Source: JAKVBH01 sp049800955 (lineage in GTDB: Bacteria > Pseudomonadota > Alphaproteobacteria > Rhodobacterales > Rhodobacteraceae). From it: a stretch of 64,000 bases of DNA. A program made the translations under genes and the position numbers. This document shows, in pieces, positions 59,974 to 64,000 of this stretch. Each line of letters begins with the position of its first letter. Position 1 is the first letter of the stretch. The stretch spans positions 62,001 through 126,000 of the forward strand of contig NZ_JBNAGA010000002.1 of the NCBI RefSeq assembly GCF_049800955.1. The letters run 5' to 3'. The notes under the pieces are model-generated. The model had not been told where the DNA came from and made no database searches. It saw only the letters and a list, made by a program, of their open reading frames with translations.

Positions 59974-60112
59974 CTCAGCATGCCTCCGCCACTCAACCGC
60001 AAATTGCACAGACGACTGTGTAAGATCAAATCCAAATCTGACGGAGCCTTGGCCGGGGCCTTGGCACCAACACCGAGATCGATTTCGGCGCGCAAGCTGG
60101 CAACATTCGGGA

Positions 60113-60589
60113 TCAGACGGGCAAGGCCGTGGTCTTGAACACCGTACGCAGCGCGAAGCTCGATTGCATCTGCGTCACACCGGGCAGGCGCGTGAGGTAT
60201 TGGCGGTGGATCCGGGCGAAATCCTCGGTATCCTCTGCCACGCATTTCAGAATGTAATCGGCCGTTCCCGCCATCAGATGGCATTCCAGCACGTTGGGGA
60301 TGCGGGCCACGGCCTTCTCGAAGGCCTCCAAAATTTCGTCAGATTGGCCCGACAACGTGATCTCGACAAACACGGTCGTCGGCAGACCCATTTTCCGAGC
60401 ATCCAGCATCGCGACATAATTCTTGATCAGCCCGTCGCTTTCGAGCCGCTGCACCCGGCGGTGGCAGGCAGACGGCGACAGGTTCACGCGTTCGGACAAT
60501 TCGGCATTCGACATCCGGCCCTGCTTTTGCAGAACCATAAGTATACGACGATCCGTAGGATCCAGATGTAAGGGAACATTCTTGCTCAT
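60113..60589 (-). CDS. Lrp/AsnC-family regulator, probably of alanine dehydrogenase
   Basis: 158 residues. The helix-turn-helix is GRMSNAELSERVNLSPSACH followed by RRVQRLESDGLIKNYVAML. The RAM ligand-binding domain runs from about residue 70 to 150 (NVLECHLMAGTADYILKCVA). I chose ATG 60589; the long upstream frame to 60796 runs into the ald gene. It is divergent from ald, the arrangement of AldR-type regulators that activate ald in response to alanine. Confidence 0.93.
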   Translation of the reverse strand: MSKNVPLHLDPTDRRILMVLQKQGRMSNAELSERVNLSPSACHRRVQRLESDGLIKNYVAMLDARKMGLPTTVFVEITLSGQSDEILEAFEKAVARIPNVLECHLMAGTADYILKCVAEDTEDFARIHRQYLTRLPGVTQMQSSFALRTVFKTTALPV

Positions 60590-60610
60590 TGCAGATAGTC
60601 TTTCGAAGAT

Positions 60611-60665
60611 TCTTCGCAAAGATGCCCGATCCACAGGCAATAACTCAAGAAATCTCTTCGCAAAG
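60611..60665. promoter_or_regulatory. Phased direct repeats between lrp-type gene and ald
   Basis: The 11-mer TCTTCGCAAAG occurs exactly at 60611-60621 and 60655-60665, start-to-start distance 44 bp, close to four helical turns. Both lie between the divergent regulator and ald starts. Same-face spacing is what an octameric Lrp-family protein wrapping DNA would need. Confidence 0.65.
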
Positions 60666-60703
60666 CGCGCAAAACTCAATGCAGCAAGTGGAGGAGTTGC
60701 GCG

Positions 60704-61819
60704 ATGCTTATAGGGTGCCCAAAAGAGATTAAACCCCAGGAATTCCGCGTTGGCCTGACGCCCAATGCCGCCCGCGAGGCAATTGCCCACGGACACGAGG
60801 TCATCATTGAGAGTTCTGCGGGCATAGGTGCGGGTTTTGACGATGCCACCTACGCCGATGCGGGCGCCCAGATCGTTGAGAGCGCCGAGGAGGTCTTTGC
60901 CCAGGCTGATATGATCGTCAAGGTCAAGGAACCACAGGCGGCCGAACGCAAGATGCTACGGGAAGGCCAGTTGCTCTTTACCTATTTGCACCTCGCCCCG
61001 GACCCCGATCAGACCCGCGATCTGCTGGAAAGCGGTTGCACGGCGATTGCCTATGAGACCGTGACGGATGCCGCGGGCGGCCTGCCGCTCCTTGCGCCGA
61101 TGTCGGAAGTGGCCGGGCGGCTGGCGCCACAAACAGGCGCCTGGACCTTGCAAAAGGCCAATGGGGGGCGCGGCGTTCTGCTGGGTGGCGTGCCCGGCGT
61201 GCGCCCTGCAAATGTCGCCATCATCGGCGGCGGCGTGGTCGGCACCGCTGCCGCGCGCGTGGCCGTGGGCATGGGGGCGAATGTTACAGTGCTGGACCGC
61301 TCCGTGCCGCGATTGTCGTATCTCGACGATGTCTTCATGGGGCGCTTGACCACGCAATATTCCGACGCAGGCGCCATCGCCGAGCTTCTCCCGGAGATGG
61401 ACATGGTGGTCGGCGCGGTTCTGATCCCGGGCGCCGCTGCGCCCAAGCTGATCTCAAAAGAACAACTGGGCCAGATGAAATCCGGCGCTGCGCTCGTCGA
61501 CGTCGCCATCGACCAGGGCGGATGTTTCGAGACGTCCAGGCCCACAACCCATCAAGACCCGATCTATGAGGTCGACGGGATCATGCATTACTGCGTCGCC
61601 AATATGCCGGGTGCCGTTGCGCGCACCTCCACAATGGCGCTCAGCAATGCAACGATGCCCTTCATGCTGGCGCTGGCAGACAAAGGTTGGAAGCAGGCAT
61701 GTGCCGATGATCCGCATCTGCTCAACGGCTTGAACGTGCATGCCGGCAAACTGACCTATTACGCCGTGGGCAAAGCTCTGGGGATTGATGTCGTCTCGCC
61801 GCAAATCGTCATCAAGTAG
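60704..61819 (+). CDS. ald: Alanine dehydrogenase
   Basis: 371-residue NAD-dependent enzyme interconverting L-alanine with pyruvate and ammonia. Opening MLIGCPKEIKPQEFRVGLTP holds the substrate Arg region. KVKEPQAAE near residue 75 has the catalytic-type Lys, and TYLHLAPDPDQT near 92 the catalytic-type His. The Rossmann motif is VAIIGGGVVGTAAARVAVGM near 172, and QGGCFETSRPTTHQDP is near 270. Roseobacters use it to assimilate or release alanine nitrogen. It overlaps the convergent MFS gene by 8 bp. Confidence 0.97.
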   Translation: MLIGCPKEIKPQEFRVGLTPNAAREAIAHGHEVIIESSAGIGAGFDDATYADAGAQIVESAEEVFAQADMIVKVKEPQAAERKMLREGQLLFTYLHLAPDPDQTRDLLESGCTAIAYETVTDAAGGLPLLAPMSEVAGRLAPQTGAWTLQKANGGRGVLLGGVPGVRPANVAIIGGGVVGTAAARVAVGMGANVTVLDRSVPRLSYLDDVFMGRLTTQYSDAGAIAELLPEMDMVVGAVLIPGAAAPKLISKEQLGQMKSGAALVDVAIDQGGCFETSRPTTHQDPIYEVDGIMHYCVANMPGAVARTSTMALSNATMPFMLALADKGWKQACADDPHLLNGLNVHAGKLTYYAVGKALGIDVVSPQIVIK

Positions 61820-62981
61820 CGCGGCGGCGGCGGTGGGCCTGTAGCAGATGCAGGCCCAACCCGGCCCCATAGGCGAACACAAGCCCAACGAAGATCGCAC
61901 GCGCGCCGGCCCATGCGACAAGCGACAGCATGAGCGGCGTGCCCAACAGGTTCCCCAGATTGCCCATCTGTGCCATGGCGCCATTGGCTTCCGCTTGATC
62001 GGCGGGGTTCGGCGCCAATTGCGGGATGGCGGCAAAACTGCCCGATTGCACAAGGCCAAGACAGCCCATCAGCGCCACTGCGAGAAGCGCGCTGGAGGGA
62101 GCAGCAGACAGGACAAGTGCCGTGGCAATTGCCAATGTGAAACCCAAAACGCACAGGCGCACACCGTCGAACCAGCGCAACAGAACGATACCCAAAGTCA
62201 GTGACACGCCCAGCCCAGCCAAGGGCATGATTGCGCTGGCCCAATCGCGGCTGTTCTCGGGCAACTGCGCAGGCAACACCGTCAGCAAGGCGACATAAGT
62301 CAGCGTATAACACAGCCAGCCGAGAGCCGGTGCGGACAGGAAGGGCGAGCGGTAAGCTGAGGCATGCGCCCGCAGGATTGGCCCTGGTAACAGGCCGCCC
62401 TCCCGTCGCGCTGTCTTGGGCAGCGGTTTGAGCATGACGGTGAGAAGCGTGGCCACGATGGCCGTGAACACACCATGGGCCAACAGCAGGGCCCAAATTC
62501 CCTCGCGCACCACGAGAGGCATGCCGAGAAAGGCCGTCAAGGCAAACGCAACGCCAAAAAACGTGCTCCAGATTGTCATCACGGCACCGCGCGCCTGATC
62601 GGTCGCCAATTGCGCCATGAGGGTTGGCGCGGCGACAACGATAATGAGATGCGAAATGCCTTCGACGAAACGCAGCGCCATCATAGCAGGCCAGGAGGGC
62701 AGAGCTGCCTGGGCGATGGATAGCCCCGCCCCGAGCCAAAGCGCGCCCAACAAGAGGGTTCGATACCCCAAACGCGAGACGAGCATACCCGCGAAAAACC
62801 CGCAGATCACCCCCATCGCAGAGAGGATGGACACCATGAACCCCAGGTATGGGCCCGCATCCGGATACGCCGCGGCGAATGCGTCAAAGGGGACAGAAAG
62901 CTTGGCAAATTGCCCACCTGCGCTCAATCCGGCGCACCAAAGCGCCACAAGGATCAGGACAGGATTTCGCACATCAGGCAT
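61812..62981 (-). CDS. Major facilitator superfamily transporter
   Basis: 389-residue inner-membrane protein with about twelve hydrophobic segments. The loop between segments 2 and 3 reads GMLVSRLGYRTLLLGALWLG near residue 67, the usual MFS motif-A position. A charged central loop (KPLPKTARREGG) lies near 193. I chose ATG 62981; a GTG at 63032 would extend into the mscL terminator. Substrate unknown. Same strand as mscL but separated from it by a terminator. Confidence 0.9.
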   Translation of the reverse strand: MPDVRNPVLILVALWCAGLSAGGQFAKLSVPFDAFAAAYPDAGPYLGFMVSILSAMGVICGFFAGMLVSRLGYRTLLLGALWLGAGLSIAQAALPSWPAMMALRFVEGISHLIIVVAAPTLMAQLATDQARGAVMTIWSTFFGVAFALTAFLGMPLVVREGIWALLLAHGVFTAIVATLLTVMLKPLPKTARREGGLLPGPILRAHASAYRSPFLSAPALGWLCYTLTYVALLTVLPAQLPENSRDWASAIMPLAGLGVSLTLGIVLLRWFDGVRLCVLGFTLAIATALVLSAAPSSALLAVALMGCLGLVQSGSFAAIPQLAPNPADQAEANGAMAQMGNLGNLLGTPLMLSLVAWAGARAIFVGLVFAYGAGLGLHLLQAHRRRRAT

Positions 62982-63021
62982 GGTCCTATGTCGCAAGACA
63001 CATACCATTTCGCAAATGAAA

Positions 63022-63046
63022 ACGGCCCGCACAGTAAGCGGGCCGT
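63022..63046 (-). terminator. Rho-independent terminator of mscL
   Basis: ACGGCCCGC and GCGGGCCGT form a perfect 9-bp stem around a 7-base loop. Read on the minus strand the stem is followed by TTTTCATTTGC. It lies 28 bp after the mscL stop. Confidence 0.9.
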
Positions 63047-63073
63047 AAACAAGACAGTGTTTGGTGCAATCGC

Positions 63074-63502
63074 TTAAGACTGTGCCTTGAGCTGATCGCG
63101 GATTTCCATGAGGATATCGAGCTCGGTGGGGCCTGCCTCTTCCTCAACGGCTTCCTCAGCCGGGCCTTCCGCTGCGGCTTTGACCCGGTTGACCATTTTG
63201 ACCAGCATGAAAACAACCCATGCCACGATCAGGAAATTGATCACGGCCATGATGAAGTTCCCGATGGCAAAGACAGGCGCGCCCGCATCTTGCGCCGCCG
63301 CGAGGGACGCATAGGTTTCCCCATCCAGCGAGTAGAACCAGCCGGAGAAATCAATGCCGCCTGTAAAGAGCGCGATGATCGGGTTGATCAAGTCGCCCAC
63401 AAGGGATGTCACGATCGCTGTGAACGCCGCACCAATAATGATGCCAACGGCCATGTCCATGACATTGCCCTTGGCGATAAAATCTTTAAATTCCTGTATC
63501 AT
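63074..63502 (-). CDS. mscL: Large-conductance mechanosensitive channel MscL
   Basis: 142 residues forming a homopentameric inner-membrane pressure valve. The N-terminal amphipathic helix and first membrane segment are FKDFIAKGNVMDMAVGIIIG followed by AAFTAIVTSLVGDLINPIIA. A periplasmic loop with FSGWF follows. The second membrane segment is GNFIMAVINFLIVAWVVFML. The acidic linker EEAVEEEAGPTELD and cytoplasmic helix LLMEIRDQL-type end (ILMEIRDQLKAQS) complete it. ATG 63502 is chosen over 63538. Confidence 0.97.
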   Translation of the reverse strand: MIQEFKDFIAKGNVMDMAVGIIIGAAFTAIVTSLVGDLINPIIALFTGGIDFSGWFYSLDGETYASLAAAQDAGAPVFAIGNFIMAVINFLIVAWVVFMLVKMVNRVKAAAEGPAEEAVEEEAGPTELDILMEIRDQLKAQS

Positions 63503-63669
63503 AGCTCGCTCTCCCTGCGAATTGGATCCCTGCGCCACGCGTTAACACTTTGTTAACCTTTCAGGCGCGCACAGTCATTGTGCGTATTCGCGAAACAATT
63601 GGAAGTGCGAAACAGGGAAAAATTCCTATCTATTCTCCATCGACCTCAAAAAAGAAAAGTGCCTTGGCC

Positions 63670-64000
63670 ATGACCCAACTCGACGCCTTCCCAATCACGC
63701 AACGCTGGCCTGCGAAAGACCCCAGTGTTCTGCAACTCTATTCCTTCCCGACGCCGAATGGCGTGAAGGTGTCCATCGCCCTGGAAGAGATGGGGCTGGC
63801 CTATGAGGCGCATAAAGTCACGCTGTCGGATGCAGATGTAAAAAGCCCCGAATTCCTCTCGCTCAACCCCAACAACAAGATCCCCGCCATCATCGATCCA
63901 GACGGGCCGGGCGGTACGCCAATTGGTCTTTTTGAGAGCGGGGCAATCCTGCTCTATCTCGCGGAGAAAACAGGGCAGTTCGGCGGGACAGACGCGGCCA
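63670..64000 (+). CDS. Glutathione S-transferase family protein, 3' end cut by window edge
   Basis: 110 residues visible of the expected ~230-290. The thioredoxin-like N-terminal domain reads LQLYSFPTPNGVKVSIALEE near residue 21, then LSLNPNNKIPAIIDPDGPGG and the glutathione-binding GLFESGAILLYLAEKTGQF. This is the YfcG/YghU (nu-class) type, with TPN in place of a catalytic Tyr, enzymes active as disulfide-bond reductases. The C-terminal helical domain lies outside the window. The 167 bp upstream, shared with the divergent mscL, holds both promoters. Confidence 0.93.
   Translation, partial: MTQLDAFPITQRWPAKDPSVLQLYSFPTPNGVKVSIALEEMGLAYEAHKVTLSDADVKSPEFLSLNPNNKIPAIIDPDGPGGTPIGLFESGAILLYLAEKTGQFGGTDAA

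Noticed and set aside
1..64000. Mobile elements, CRISPR arrays, prophage or horizontally acquired island
   Set aside because: No transposase, integrase, terminal repeats, spacer arrays or tRNA-attachment pattern was seen; operons are compact and base composition looks even apart from the RTX repeats.

Overview
The window looks like chromosomal DNA of a marine Roseobacter-type alphaproteobacterium (Rhodobacterales). Pointers are the GC-rich, tightly packed genes with many 4-bp ATGA overlaps, a TrcR/DUF1013 regulator beside recR, COQ9 divergent from rpsU, a DUF6525 protein, and the abundance of TRAP, TTT and ABC uptake systems. I saw no insertion sequence, integrase, CRISPR array, rRNA or tRNA. 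Protein family calls come from reading motifs in the translated sequence; no database search was run.

1-9.7 kb: a catabolic region. A tripartite tricarboxylate (TctC-TctB-TctA) transporter and a truncated aldehyde dehydrogenase lie on the minus strand. They diverge from an IclR regulator that heads a plus-strand operon: class-III aminotransferase, metallo-beta-lactamase-fold hydrolase, a second class-III PLP enzyme resembling the phospho-lyases PHYKPL/ETNPPL, and an APH-fold small-molecule kinase. Kinase, phospho-lyase, aldehyde dehydrogenase and aminotransferase together match the steps of 5-hydroxylysine breakdown. This is the best candidate here for an undescribed bacterial pathway.

9.7-16.2 kb: a complete malonate utilisation operon (GntR regulator MatR, TRAP transporter DctPQM, malonyl-CoA decarboxylase, malonyl-CoA synthetase) with a palindromic operator between regulator and operon. 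16.3-22.4 kb: a polar amino-acid ABC transporter, then a divergent two-domain FAD oxidoreductase/GcvT-type demethylase. 22.4-30.0 kb: an Rrf2 regulator, a DUF6525 protein and a nickel/peptide-class ABC transporter (SBP, two short ATPases, two permeases) that runs on into an EamA exporter and an AraC regulator. 30.2-33.4 kb: an acyl-CoA dehydrogenase with Asp where Glu is the usual base, a Tat-exported MBL-fold hydrolase, and a LysR regulator.

33.4-39.6 kb: a single 2084-residue RTX protein with a helical N-terminus, two blocks of calcium-binding nonapeptides and a LamG-like insert. No type I secretion genes are nearby. 39.8-44.9 kb: a cupin-amine oxidase-TetR operon with an operator, a LysR regulator divergent from an exported protein with an APCDD1-like domain, and a DUF1989 protein. 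45.1-49.9 kb: a TrpD2-like protein, a third class-III aminotransferase, an orphan TAXI-type TRAP binding protein behind a structured leader, and a LysR regulator.

50-64 kb: mostly housekeeping. It holds a fatty-acid-hydroxylase-family membrane protein, dnaX-(small membrane protein)-ybaB-recR, TrcR, RNase T2, a TylF-type methyltransferase, a quinone oxidoreductase, COQ9, rpsU, DUF1801, a GNAT-like protein, an Lrp/AsnC regulator divergent from alanine dehydrogenase with a helically phased repeat between them, an MFS transporter, mscL, and a glutathione S-transferase cut by the window end.

A recurring design is worth noting. In three unrelated uptake operons (TTT, TRAP, amino-acid ABC) a strong hairpin sits just after the binding-protein gene and before the permease genes, consistent with making more binding protein than permease.
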